A stretch of 64,000 nucleotides of DNA from Brevibacillus daliensis. GTDB lineage: Bacteria; Bacillota; Bacilli; Brevibacillales; Brevibacillaceae. Under the pieces are notes generated by a model. The model ran no database searches. It was not told the origin of the DNA and saw nothing but the letters and a program-made list of their open reading frames with translations. Location: contig NZ_JAJISB010000001.1 of assembly GCF_021245735.1 (NCBI RefSeq), positions 124,001 to 188,000 on the forward strand, written 5' to 3'. Positions 14,203-21,210 of this stretch are shown in pieces. Positions within the stretch are counted from its first letter, which is position 1. Every line of letters starts with the position of its first letter. The translations under genes were made by a program, and so were the position numbers.

Positions 14203-14232
14203 AATGATACATTTCGTATCATTATTCCCCAA
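14203..14232 (-). promoter_or_regulatory. Xre operator overlapping the xtrA promoter
   Basis: AATGATAC and GTATCATT form a perfect 8-bp inverted repeat with a 5-bp spacer (14203-14223). A promoter-like pair TTGGGG (14232-14227) and TATCAT (14209-14204), 17 bp apart on the minus strand, places the operator over the -10 region. This agrees with repression of the cluster by Xre. Confidence 0.7.
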
Positions 14233-14309
14233 AAAAATATCATACCTGTACATATCCTTCTTGTTTTTGTCCTATTTTTTATGAATCAAAAAGAATTTTG
14301 TCCCATTTC

Positions 14310-14345
14310 TTGATTATGAGATCATATTACGATACAATTTGTATC
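14310..14345 (+). promoter_or_regulatory. xre promoter with Xre operator GATACAATTTGTATC
   Basis: TTGATT (14310-14315) and TACAAT (14333-14338) are 17 bp apart. The -10 lies inside the palindrome GATACAATTTGTATC (14331-14345), which has the same half-sites as the xtrA-side operator. The arrangement implies autorepression. The half-sites agree with the operator type described for PBSX Xre. Confidence 0.8.
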
Positions 14346-14392
14346 AAGTCAACCAGTATTATTAAATAGCTTGAAACATAGGTGGTGACAGT

Positions 14393-14782
14393 ATGGGGTA
14401 TGGAGAACGAATAGCAAAGCTACGGCTTGGAAAAAAAATGACGCAAGAAGAATTGGCAAAACGTCTTGGGATAACTCGTGCCTCATTATCTCATTACGAA
14501 AAGGACAGAAGAGAGCCCGATTATGAAACGACGGAGAAAATTGCAGATTTTTTCGATGTTCAGGTAGATTATCTATTGGGGAGAACTGATCAACATACAT
14601 CTTCTATTCAATCTGAGAGATTCACGGAGAATGAGCTTCAAATACTGGAGGAAATGAAAAAGTATCCGGTTTTCTTTCATGATTTAGCTAGTGATCCAAC
14701 TAAAATCTCCAAGGTCATGAAAATGTGGGAGTTTATCAGAAACGATATAGAAGATGATTCTGAAGAAGAGCCACAAGACTAA
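14393..14782 (+). CDS. xre: Xre-family repressor of the tail cluster
   Basis: A 129-residue repressor. Residues 4-60 form a Cro/C1-type helix-turn-helix (MTQEELAKRLGITRASLSHY, EKDRREPDYETTEKIADFF, then VDYLLGRTD); an acidic C-terminal domain follows. It starts behind AGGTGG, is divergent from xtrA/xpf, and two matching operators lie in the intergenic gap. By analogy with PBSX it keeps the late operon silent until DNA damage. The ImmA-like gene downstream may be its inactivator. Confidence 0.9.
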   Translation: MGYGERIAKLRLGKKMTQEELAKRLGITRASLSHYEKDRREPDYETTEKIADFFDVQVDYLLGRTDQHTSSIQSERFTENELQILEEMKKYPVFFHDLASDPTKISKVMKMWEFIRNDIEDDSEEEPQD

Positions 14783-14839
14783 TTCTGGTTACTGCCATTT
14801 TGAATATTAGATTCTATACGACAAACGGGAGGAAACGAA

Positions 14840-15391
14840 ATGAAATTCTCTAGCATTCTTCCCCAGCGAACCCCTGCAAATCATATGGAACAAAGAGCAA
14901 ATCAGGTACTAGAAAAATTCAATTATCGATACCCAGACCAAATAGACATTCAAGAAATCTGCCATTATTACAAAATTAGAATTAAAGCCTCTCCTGAAGA
15001 AGATCTCACCTATTCAATCTGTACAGGCCTGCGTCGGGGATTCATTTATGTTCCAAAAACGTGTAATTACTTGAGATTTAAAGAACTAGTTGGCGAAGAA
15101 TTTGGTCATCTGTATTTGCATACCATAAGTCAGTTTCAAACAACAAAAATGCTTCTCGCTCATCAGGAAAGGCAAGCAAAGGATTTCTCATCCTTCCTGT
15201 TTATGCCCCTTCACTTGTTAAAAGAGATTGTTATTTCTCATGATCAGCCTGTTGATATCTCCATGCTAGCTGATGAATTCCTTGTTTCAGAAGAATTTGT
15301 CTACTATCGATTGTCGCTGATTTTTCCGGAACAGGCGCATGCGTTAGCGAGGAGCAAACAAGGATTTGGGTATATTAAATGGCTTGAGTAG
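14840..15391 (+). CDS. xkdA: ImmA/IrrE-like protein (XkdA position), altered zinc motif
   Basis: A 183-residue protein of the ImmA/IrrE (XkdA) type, the usual partner of an Xre repressor. The active proteins carry HExxH; here the corresponding stretch reads VGEEFGHLYLH, so the first His is replaced by Glu while the second His and downstream HTISQF remain. The normal metallopeptidase may therefore be inactive or act only as a binding partner. It lies 57 nt after xre in the same operon with GGGAGG before the ATG. Confidence 0.8.
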   Translation: MKFSSILPQRTPANHMEQRANQVLEKFNYRYPDQIDIQEICHYYKIRIKASPEEDLTYSICTGLRRGFIYVPKTCNYLRFKELVGEEFGHLYLHTISQFQTTKMLLAHQERQAKDFSSFLFMPLHLLKEIVISHDQPVDISMLADEFLVSEEFVYYRLSLIFPEQAHALARSKQGFGYIKWLE

Positions 15392-15425
15392 TTGATTGAC
15401 ATGATAATAAATCCATACACTTTGT

Positions 15426-15463
15426 GAAAAAACCCGCCTTGACTCTATAAAGTCAAAGCGGGT
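15426..15463 (-). terminator. Terminator of the membrane rhodanese gene
   Basis: A 13-bp stem (ACCCGCTTTGACT with its complement, one mismatch) is followed on the minus strand by TTTTTT. The stem could also act on the convergent xkdA transcript. Confidence 0.8.
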
Positions 15464-15483
15464 CTATCCTGGTTGTGATGCAA

Positions 15484-15873
15484 TTATTTATGTTTTAATG
15501 CCCAACGCCAGCCCGTAACTCCACGTCGCAATTGCACCAGATTCGTATATCCATTCTTCTTTAATATCTTGGCAGCTAGCTTACTCCGCATTCCGCTTTT
15601 ACAGTATAGCAATACTTCTTTATTCTTGTTTATTTCATTCAATCTAGATTGTATTTGACCAACAGGAATATTGATTGCCGGTGCAATATAACCCGATTTA
15701 TATTCGTCAGGCTGTCTTACATCAATTAGGACAACTTTACCTCTTTGGCTCATTTTTTCTTTGAATTCTTCAGCTGATACAGTATTCAAGCCTTTTACCG
15801 GACCAAAGCGCGTGTATAGGAACCAGGCAAGTAACGCATACAAAATGATAGTAAAGATCGTTGAAAAATCCAT
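15484..15873 (-). CDS. Membrane-anchored rhodanese-like sulfurtransferase
   Basis: A 129-residue protein with an N-terminal membrane segment (FSTIFTIILYALLAWFLY) and a single rhodanese domain from about 30, ending in RGVTGWRWALKHK. The active-site loop is YCKSGMRS, with the persulfide-forming Cys in place. It is the last gene of the sulfur cluster, directly downstream of the CstR-type repressor gene. It likely handles sulfane sulfur at the membrane. Confidence 0.88.
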   Translation of the reverse strand: MDFSTIFTIILYALLAWFLYTRFGPVKGLNTVSAEEFKEKMSQRGKVVLIDVRQPDEYKSGYIAPAINIPVGQIQSRLNEINKNKEVLLYCKSGMRSKLAAKILKKNGYTNLVQLRRGVTGWRWALKHK

Positions 15874-15897
15874 TGCTACATCCCCTTAAGCAATATC

Positions 15898-16170
15898 TTA
15901 GCGGCTTTTCACCAGTAATCTTACAGCTTCCTCAACCATTTTATCTGTGTTTCCACTGGATTCTTTTTCTTCAAGCAAGCAGCGTTGCAGGTTATCTACC
16001 ACGATTTGTGCGATTGCTTTATCTGATGCATTTCGAATGGCAGAAAGCTGCGCTACTACATCTTTACAGCTTTTTTGCTCTTCCATCATGTTCAGAACAC
16101 CGCGAACCTGACCTTCTATTCTACGTAACCGTTTTTTAATATCGTCACTATAGTTGTAATCTGTTTCCAT
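15898..16170 (-). CDS. cstR: CsoR-family repressor, probably CstR-type persulfide sensor
   Basis: A 90-residue all-helical DUF156 protein (KKRLRRIEGQVRGVLNMMEE). The two conserved Cys are present (in KSCKDVV and LQRCLLE), but the His that completes the CsoR copper site is not evident. With rhodaneses, TusA and DsrE around it, the CstR function (sensing persulfides and derepressing sulfide detoxification) fits best. A palindrome just upstream of the gene is a candidate autoregulatory operator. Confidence 0.8.
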   Translation of the reverse strand: METDYNYSDDIKKRLRRIEGQVRGVLNMMEEQKSCKDVVAQLSAIRNASDKAIAQIVVDNLQRCLLEEKESSGNTDKMVEEAVRLLVKSR

Positions 16171-16187
16171 TTTCGTATCCTCCTTTT

Positions 16188-16216
16188 TACACCTATCCGT
16201 AGGTATATTATATACA
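16188..16216 (-). promoter_or_regulatory. Candidate CstR operator and -10 of cstR
   Basis: ACCTA-TCCG-TAGGT (16191-16204) is a palindrome of the CsoR/CstR type, directly followed on the upstream side by TATAAT on the minus strand. A related ATACC...GTAT site precedes the rhodanese operon at 18135-18150. Confidence 0.55.
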
Positions 16217-16234
16217 AAAATAAGAGGAAGAAAA

Positions 16235-16717
16235 TTAAATAAATAGATTTACTTTCGCTTGGTTGGCATCGCCGAGATAAGCTGCTACTCCAGCATATTC
16301 AATTCCATCTAATAATTCTTCCTGTTTTAATCCTAAAAGATCCATCGTCATTGTACAAGCGACAAGTTTCACACCTTGTTCTTGTGCCAATTCAATTAAC
16401 TGTGGTAGAGACAAGGCATTATGCTTTTTCATTACATGCTTAATCATTTCAGGTCCCATACCCATCATATTCATTTTGGATAATCCTAATTTCTTGGCCC
16501 CTCGTGGCATCATCCATCCGAATGCTTTTTCCAGGAATCCCTTTTTCACGTGAACCACTTCGTCCTTGCGCAGAGTATTTAATCCCCAGAAAGTGAAAAA
16601 GATTGTGACATCATGGTCATAGGCAGCAGCTCCATTCGCGATGATGAAAGCCGCAATCGCTTTATCTAAATCCCCACTGAACAGGACAATTGTTGTTTGC
16701 TCTTTTTTATTTTCCAT
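16235..16717 (-). CDS. DsrE/DsrF-family (YrkE-like) protein
   Basis: A 160-residue protein starting MENKKEQTTIVLFSGDLDKA at 16717, behind AAAGGAGAGG. It shows the DsrE-like fold signatures: 'DHDVTIFFTFWGLN' and 'GVKLVACTMTMDLLGLKQEEL', including the conserved Cys (ACTMTMD). These proteins carry or reduce sulfane sulfur together with TusA and rhodaneses. An upstream in-frame extension has no ribosome-binding site. A separate promoter is visible. Confidence 0.88.
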   Translation of the reverse strand: MENKKEQTTIVLFSGDLDKAIAAFIIANGAAAYDHDVTIFFTFWGLNTLRKDEVVHVKKGFLEKAFGWMMPRGAKKLGLSKMNMMGMGPEMIKHVMKKHNALSLPQLIELAQEQGVKLVACTMTMDLLGLKQEELLDGIEYAGVAAYLGDANQAKVNLFI

Positions 16718-16750
16718 TAGAACCTCTCCTTTTACACTACTCTTTTGCAA

Positions 16751-16779
16751 CTTATAATATTTATCAAATATCCTTTCAA
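16751..16779 (-). promoter_or_regulatory. SigA-type promoter of the DsrE gene
   Basis: TTGAAA (16779-16774) and TATAAG (16756-16751) on the minus strand are separated by 17 bp, 34 bp before the start codon. Confidence 0.6.
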
Positions 16780-16799
16780 CTACCATAGAGAGATGAAAT

Positions 16800-16831
16800 A
16801 TAAGCGAACACCTGGACAGTGCTCGCTTATT
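16800..16831. terminator. Hairpin after tusA
   Basis: ATAAGCGAGCAC pairs with GTGTTCGCTTAT, with one G-T pair. The T tract is weak, so termination may be partial. Confidence 0.5.
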
Positions 16832-16838
16832 TCTTCCA

Positions 16839-17066
16839 TTAGACTTTCTTAACAAGGAATTTATATATACCATTCTCTTCTTCATGTGATACCATCTCAT
16901 GTTTCGTTTGCTTCACCCACGCTTGGAAATCAAGTAACGATCCTTTATCCGTGGTGTGAACTTCCATAATTTGACCTGGCTCTAGGCTATCCAAGGCTTT
17001 CTTTGCTCTAACAATAGGCATTGGGCATGCCAAATCTTTTGCATCTAAGAATAAATCTGCTTTCAT
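16839..17066 (-). CDS. TusA-like sulfur carrier protein
   Basis: A 75-residue protein with the family motif DLACPMPIVRAKKAL, whose Cys carries a persulfide, and the C-terminal 'EENGIYKFLVKK' strand. It accepts sulfur from rhodanese or DsrE-like donors. GAGGAGG precedes the start. It lies between the TusA-rhodanese fusion and the DsrE gene. Confidence 0.92.
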   Translation of the reverse strand: MKADLFLDAKDLACPMPIVRAKKALDSLEPGQIMEVHTTDKGSLLDFQAWVKQTKHEMVSHEEENGIYKFLVKKV

Positions 17067-17173
17067 CTTTTCAGTTCCTCCTCAGGTTTAGGGAATTTCT
17101 TTTTATACTGTTTTTTATCCAAATAATTCTTATCTATCGTGAACGTCACAGCGGTTTGGACCAATTTCCTCTT

Positions 17174-17755
17174 TTAGTTAGTCTCAACAGGTCCAGTCCA
17201 CTCAGCCATCCCAGTTACTAGAGTTTTAATATTCGTGAAGCCTTTCTCTGCCAACAATTTACAAGCGATATCACTTCTATTTCCCGTACGACATACCACA
17301 TACATTTCATCTGCAGGATGTAATTCACTTACTCTCTCTTCTAATACACCAAGCGGTATTGATTTTGCCCCTGGAATGCGACTAAACGCATATTCTGCAG
17401 GTTCACGAACATCTAGAATAACGATCTTGTTGTTACTTTTACGTTTTTGTTGAAGCTCCTCATTAGTAGCAGTATGAGGATATTTCTGTTCTTCCTTCGA
17501 TTCATTGGAATTTGCTTTACGCAAGTAGTGGACAAGTACGTCTCCTTGTTGCACAGTTCCCAAATATTGATGCCCCGTATTTTTCGCCCAGCCTTGCATA
17601 TCGGCTAGTGACCCTTTATCAGTAGCTTGCACCTCGATAACCTGACCTGGTTGAATCTCATCCATTGCTTTTTTGGTCCTTACGATTGGCAACGGGCAAG
17701 CAAGCCCTTTGCAATCAATTGTTTTATCTGCTGTAATCATTGATTTGTCTGACAT
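17174..17755 (-). CDS. TusA-rhodanese fusion protein (YrkF-like)
   Basis: A 193-residue two-domain protein. Residues 8-80 form a TusA domain (DCKGLACPLPIVRTKKAM); residues 100-193 form a rhodanese domain with the active-site loop VVCRTGNRSD. The fusion would let the rhodanese hand sulfur directly to the carrier Cys. The order is like B. subtilis YrkF. It lies 21 nt after the first rhodanese gene, with GGAGG before the ATG. Confidence 0.92.
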   Translation of the reverse strand: MSDKSMITADKTIDCKGLACPLPIVRTKKAMDEIQPGQVIEVQATDKGSLADMQGWAKNTGHQYLGTVQQGDVLVHYLRKANSNESKEEQKYPHTATNEELQQKRKSNNKIVILDVREPAEYAFSRIPGAKSIPLGVLEERVSELHPADEMYVVCRTGNRSDIACKLLAEKGFTNIKTLVTGMAEWTGPVETN

Positions 17756-17776
17756 TCTTCATTCCTCCGTTGTTTC

Positions 17777-18088
17777 CTACTCGACTTTTCCATGCCAATT
17801 CATCATGCCACCAACCATGTTATACAAGTTCTTATATCCCAAACTAGCTAAGAACTCACAGGCTTGACCGCTTCTGTTACCACTTCGACATATCATATAA
17901 AGGTTTTTGGTAGGGTTTAGTTCATGGATACGATTGGGTAATTCATGTAAAGGAATTGAGATTGCCCCTTCCATTCGTTCTTCTGCATACTCTTCTGGTG
18001 TCCGGACATCAATTAATTGAAGTTCATTTTCTTTCGCCATTTTGTTTTCTAATTCATTCGGGGTTATATTCTGCCAGCCACTATGCAT
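17777..18088 (-). CDS. Single-domain rhodanese
   Basis: A 103-residue rhodanese with 'LQLIDVRTPEEYAEERMEGA' and the active-site loop MICRSGNRSG. It is the first gene of the sulfur operon, behind AGGAGG and a strong regulated promoter. It probably works with the downstream TusA-rhodanese fusion in reactive-sulfur handling. Confidence 0.92.
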   Translation of the reverse strand: MHSGWQNITPNELENKMAKENELQLIDVRTPEEYAEERMEGAISIPLHELPNRIHELNPTKNLYMICRSGNRSGQACEFLASLGYKNLYNMVGGMMNWHGKVE

Positions 18089-18134
18089 AACCTGATATGT
18101 CCTCCTGATTTATGTTTAGGAATTTTGTATACAT

Positions 18135-18179
18135 ATACATCTATGGGTATATAATAAGATTGATTTTTTCATCTGTCAA
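18135..18179 (-). promoter_or_regulatory. Promoter and candidate CstR operator of the sulfur operon
   Basis: On the minus strand TTGACA (18179-18174) and TATTAT (18156-18151) are 17 bp apart. The start region is covered by ATACCCATAGATGTAT (18150-18135), an imperfect palindrome resembling CsoR/CstR sites. Confidence 0.65.
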
Positions 18180-18191
18180 CACCCTAGATAT

Positions 18192-18284
18192 TAGAAAACT
18201 TGACTTTGCCAAGCCTCTGGCGCAAGTAAAGCCTTAGTTGCCCTTATGCAGAGAGGATTTTTTATATATTCCTATCTGTTAAAC
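18192..18284 (+). repeat. Dispersed repeat family R1, copy 3
   Basis: A copy of the repeat described at 9116, lying between the sulfur-operon promoter and the ECF41-type promoter. The 3' stem is less perfect here (CAGAGAGGATTTT with the conserved TTCCTATCTG arm). Confidence 0.8.
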
Positions 18285-18304
18285 AGCCCATTCTTTTTCA
18301 TCCA

Positions 18305-18331
18305 TGTCACAAAAAGAATCCTCTCCCCGTC
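18305..18331 (+). promoter_or_regulatory. ECF41-type promoter TGTCACA-N16-CGTC
   Basis: TGTCACA (18305-18311) and CGTC (18328-18331) are separated by exactly 16 bp, which is the consensus reported for ECF41 sigma factors. It lies 37 bp before the start of the flavoprotein gene whose downstream neighbour encodes an ECF41 sigma factor, so the operon is probably autoregulated. Confidence 0.85.
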
Positions 18332-18368
18332 ATAATTGCAGAATTACGACAGAAGGAGAGGATCTCTC

Positions 18369-19550
18369 ATGAAGCAAATAACCATAATTGTTGTTGGAGG
18401 CGGGTATGCAGGCCTGCACACTGTGGAATCACTGCGTCAAGCATGGAGACACGAAATCGGCACCCGGATTCGGCTGATTTTACTAGACAAGAATCCCTAT
18501 CATTTTAGGAAGGTACTGCTAGTAAAAGCCCCTACACGACCTGAGGATCTACGAGTTCCGTTCAGCTCATATGGCTGGGATAACGTGGAAATATTACAAG
18601 GGGAACTATTTGATGTGATGTCTCGGCAACAAATAATTCAGTATAAAACTTCAGAAGGCAACACCGTAACGCTTCGATATGATCAGCTCGTCATAGCTGT
18701 CGGCAGTGTAATGAGAAAACCGAATGACGATCATGGAGGTATCGCTTTACATGAAGAGTCAGATGTAAAACAAATTCGTGATACGCTAGAATCACTTACC
18801 ATTCAAGCCCTACAAACGAATAATCTAACTGAACGTGAAAACTTGCTACACGCTACCGTGGTAGGTGGTGGAATCTCTGGAATTGAACTAGCTGCGGAAT
18901 TAGCATACTATTTACGAGAAAAAGGTAATACCCTTGGACTAGACAAAAATCGAATGGCAGTCAGTTTGATTCATTCCGGACAGCATTTATTCCCTGACTC
19001 TTCCGATAAAACCAGACATCTACTCGAACAAAAGCTTAATAAGTTAGGCGTCGCTCTCCATCTAAATACGAAGGCGATTCAGTTTAAAGACGGATTCGTG
19101 ACGTTGCTCAATAGCCAAATTCCTACAGGTCTTTGCGTATGGACCTTGGGAACCTCTCCAGCTCCACTAGTAAAACAGATCGGATTACCTGTTCATGAAG
19201 ACGGTCGCATACTGGTAGATGAAAGCTATCGGGTGAAAGGGCATAATCACATCTATTCGCTAGGCGATTGCACACGTATCATCGATCCAAAAACAGGGCA
19301 AGTCGATGGAATGAATTGTAAAGAAGCTACCCTTCAAGCTAAACTTCTTGGTAAGATAATGAAAGCTGATAGTTGTGGTGAACAGGCTCCAATTCACGAA
19401 GACAAATATGCGAAGTTTTTTTGTATTGCCCTAGGACCAAATAACGGTTTCTTGTGGAAAAACCAGTGGGGAATCGATTTTGTTCTCACAGGAAAGCTCC
19501 CCGGAAAGGTGAAAGAATACACATGGAAGATCGCCAGCTTAGTGAAATAG
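18369..19550 (+). CDS. FAD-dependent NADH dehydrogenase (NDH-2-like) oxidoreductase
   Basis: A 393-residue flavoprotein. The N-terminal dinucleotide-binding motif is VVGGGYAGLHTVESL (FAD); the second is VVGGGISGIELAAELA (NADH). The C-terminal 'YSLGDCTRI' aspartate region binds FAD. Start chosen at 18369 because AAGGAGAGG precedes it. Family members pass electrons from NADH to quinone at the membrane face. Here it is co-transcribed with, and overlaps by 28 nt, an ECF41 sigma gene, whose targets are usually such oxidoreductases. Confidence 0.85.
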   Translation: MKQITIIVVGGGYAGLHTVESLRQAWRHEIGTRIRLILLDKNPYHFRKVLLVKAPTRPEDLRVPFSSYGWDNVEILQGELFDVMSRQQIIQYKTSEGNTVTLRYDQLVIAVGSVMRKPNDDHGGIALHEESDVKQIRDTLESLTIQALQTNNLTERENLLHATVVGGGISGIELAAELAYYLREKGNTLGLDKNRMAVSLIHSGQHLFPDSSDKTRHLLEQKLNKLGVALHLNTKAIQFKDGFVTLLNSQIPTGLCVWTLGTSPAPLVKQIGLPVHEDGRILVDESYRVKGHNHIYSLGDCTRIIDPKTGQVDGMNCKEATLQAKLLGKIMKADSCGEQAPIHEDKYAKFFCIALGPNNGFLWKNQWGIDFVLTGKLPGKVKEYTWKIASLVK

Positions 19551-20437
19551 ACACCTTATATATGGAATATAAAAAGTTCCTCTTCGGTCTGGCTTACCAA
19601 ATGCTCGGGACCATATCAGATGCTGAAGACGTGATTCAAGATGTTTATCTTCGTATCCAACACTATGAACCATCTCAAATACGAAATGCCAAAGCATTTT
19701 TAGCTAAAATAACGCTAAACCGTTGTTTGGACCAATTGAGATCTACACAAAAAAAACGAGAACTTTATGTAGGGGCATGGTTGCCAGAGCCCCTACTGAA
19801 AGATCTCACGTCAAATGATCCCGAGGAGACCATACTTCAAAGAGAGAATATTTCTTATGCACTCTTGACCCTATTAGAGCAGCTAAATCCAGTAGAGCGT
19901 GCCGTTTTTCTTTTACGGGAAGTGTTCGACTTCGACTATTCAGATATTAATACTATTGTTGGGAAAACCCCTTCAAACTGCCGGAAAATACACAGTCGAG
20001 CCAAAGAGAAGCTCCATCATGAGGAACATTTGGCTAAAGAGCCAACAGAAACAGAGTACTTCGTTCAAATGTTTATAGATGCAATTCAATTAGGACAAAT
20101 TGATAATTTCGTACAATTACTCACTGAGGATGCCGTTATGTACTCTGATGGAGGCGGTAGAGTGAAAGCAGCTGTCCGTCCTATCGTATCCAGGAAGTAT
20201 ATTGCCCAATTTATTGCTGGTTTATTGCATAAGAACAAGGAGTATATGGAGGCTGCTCAAATATACCCCGTTCAAATGAATGGCGAAACAGGTTTAGTTA
20301 TTATCAATGGCTCCCAATTAGTAGGCTTTCTAGCATTACGGATTACCAACAATCAAATTCAGGAGATATATCTTATTCTTAACCCGGATAAATTAGCTCA
20401 AGTTGCTAAGACTCTGAATGTAACCGTTTCGGTTTAA
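19523..20437 (+). CDS. ECF41-family sigma factor with C-terminal SnoaL-like domain
   Basis: A 304-residue ECF sigma factor. Region 2 (about 8-75) and region 4 (about 125-175) are followed by a roughly 110-residue SnoaL-like domain. Three ECF41 hallmarks are present: WLPEPL in the linker, DGGGRV in the extension and NPDKL near the end. In this family the fused domain controls activity in place of a separate anti-sigma factor. The start overlaps the flavoprotein gene. The exact ECF41 promoter upstream supports autoregulation. Confidence 0.92.
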   Translation: MEDRQLSEIDTLYMEYKKFLFGLAYQMLGTISDAEDVIQDVYLRIQHYEPSQIRNAKAFLAKITLNRCLDQLRSTQKKRELYVGAWLPEPLLKDLTSNDPEETILQRENISYALLTLLEQLNPVERAVFLLREVFDFDYSDINTIVGKTPSNCRKIHSRAKEKLHHEEHLAKEPTETEYFVQMFIDAIQLGQIDNFVQLLTEDAVMYSDGGGRVKAAVRPIVSRKYIAQFIAGLLHKNKEYMEAAQIYPVQMNGETGLVIINGSQLVGFLALRITNNQIQEIYLILNPDKLAQVAKTLNVTVSV

Positions 20438-20439
20438 GG

Positions 20440-20985
20440 CTAATGTGTATACTCTTTTTTAAGAATCGCAAATAGAACTGCATCAACAAATTGCCCTTTT
20501 TCAAAGAAATACTCTTTCATTAAACCTTCTTCTTTCATGCCTGCTTTCTCCAACAGTTTTCTCGAACTCAGATTGTCTGGATCGATGAAAGCTTCAATCC
20601 GATTTAATTGAAGGTTCATAAATCCATACTTGATAATGGCTTCAACCGCTTCGGTCATGATACCTTTACGCCAATACTCAGGAGTTAATTCATATCCGAT
20701 CTCTGCTTTATAATGTTCCTTGCTCCAATTGTGATAACCGCATGTTCCTATGATTCGATCTTGATTTGCAAGTGAAATGCCCCACCTAATTCCTTGCTCT
20801 GCTTCAAAGCGTTGTTTCCAGAATTGGATTAAGTTGCTTGCTTGTGTGTGCTCCGTAAAACTCTCAAGATCATAATATTTTGTCACTTCATCTTTTGAAA
20901 AATAATGAAATAAGTCAGGTACATCTTCGTTTCTTAATTGTCGTAGGATTAGCCTGTTCGTAGTAAGTGTCGGAAATGATTTCAT
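20440..20985 (-). CDS. GNAT-family acetyltransferase (RimJ/RimL-like)
   Basis: A 181-residue N-acetyltransferase: 'FPTLTTNRLILRQLRNEDV' at the start, the acetyl-CoA-binding 'IGYELTPEYWRKGIMTEAV' and 'NLSSRKLLEKAGMKEEG' at the C-terminus. It belongs to the RimJ/RimL group that acetylates N-termini or small molecules; the substrate is unknown. It converges with the ECF41 gene with 2 nt between the stops. The ATG at 20985 has GGAG upstream. Confidence 0.88.
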   Translation of the reverse strand: MKSFPTLTTNRLILRQLRNEDVPDLFHYFSKDEVTKYYDLESFTEHTQASNLIQFWKQRFEAEQGIRWGISLANQDRIIGTCGYHNWSKEHYKAEIGYELTPEYWRKGIMTEAVEAIIKYGFMNLQLNRIEAFIDPDNLSSRKLLEKAGMKEEGLMKEYFFEKGQFVDAVLFAILKKEYTH

Positions 20986-21143
20986 CTGTTCGTTTCTCCT
21001 TTTCAAAATTATCTGTTTATGAGCTGGTTGATACCTCTATGATAACCCAAATTTCCTCTGTAGCAACAAAACAGTCATGACCGTTTTGTTGGACCGCAAG
21101 CGGTCACATCTAATTTTATGAAAAACGTCGATACGTTTTTCAC

Positions 21144-21180
21144 AAAAAAGCCCATCGACATGAAGAAAATGTGGATGGGC
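21144..21180 (-). terminator. Terminator of the NSS transporter gene
   Basis: A 12-bp stem (GCCCATCCACAT with ATGTCGATGGGC, one mismatch) followed by TTTTTT on the minus strand. Confidence 0.85.
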
Positions 21181-21210
21181 CTCTTGTTTATTACATTCTT
21201 CCTAGACGGT

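Noticed and set aside
21060-21145. Small palindromes (GACCGCAAGCGGTC and TGAAAAACGTCG...TTTTTCA)
   Set aside because: Short isolated stems without a T run next to the NSS terminator; no evidence for a separate element.
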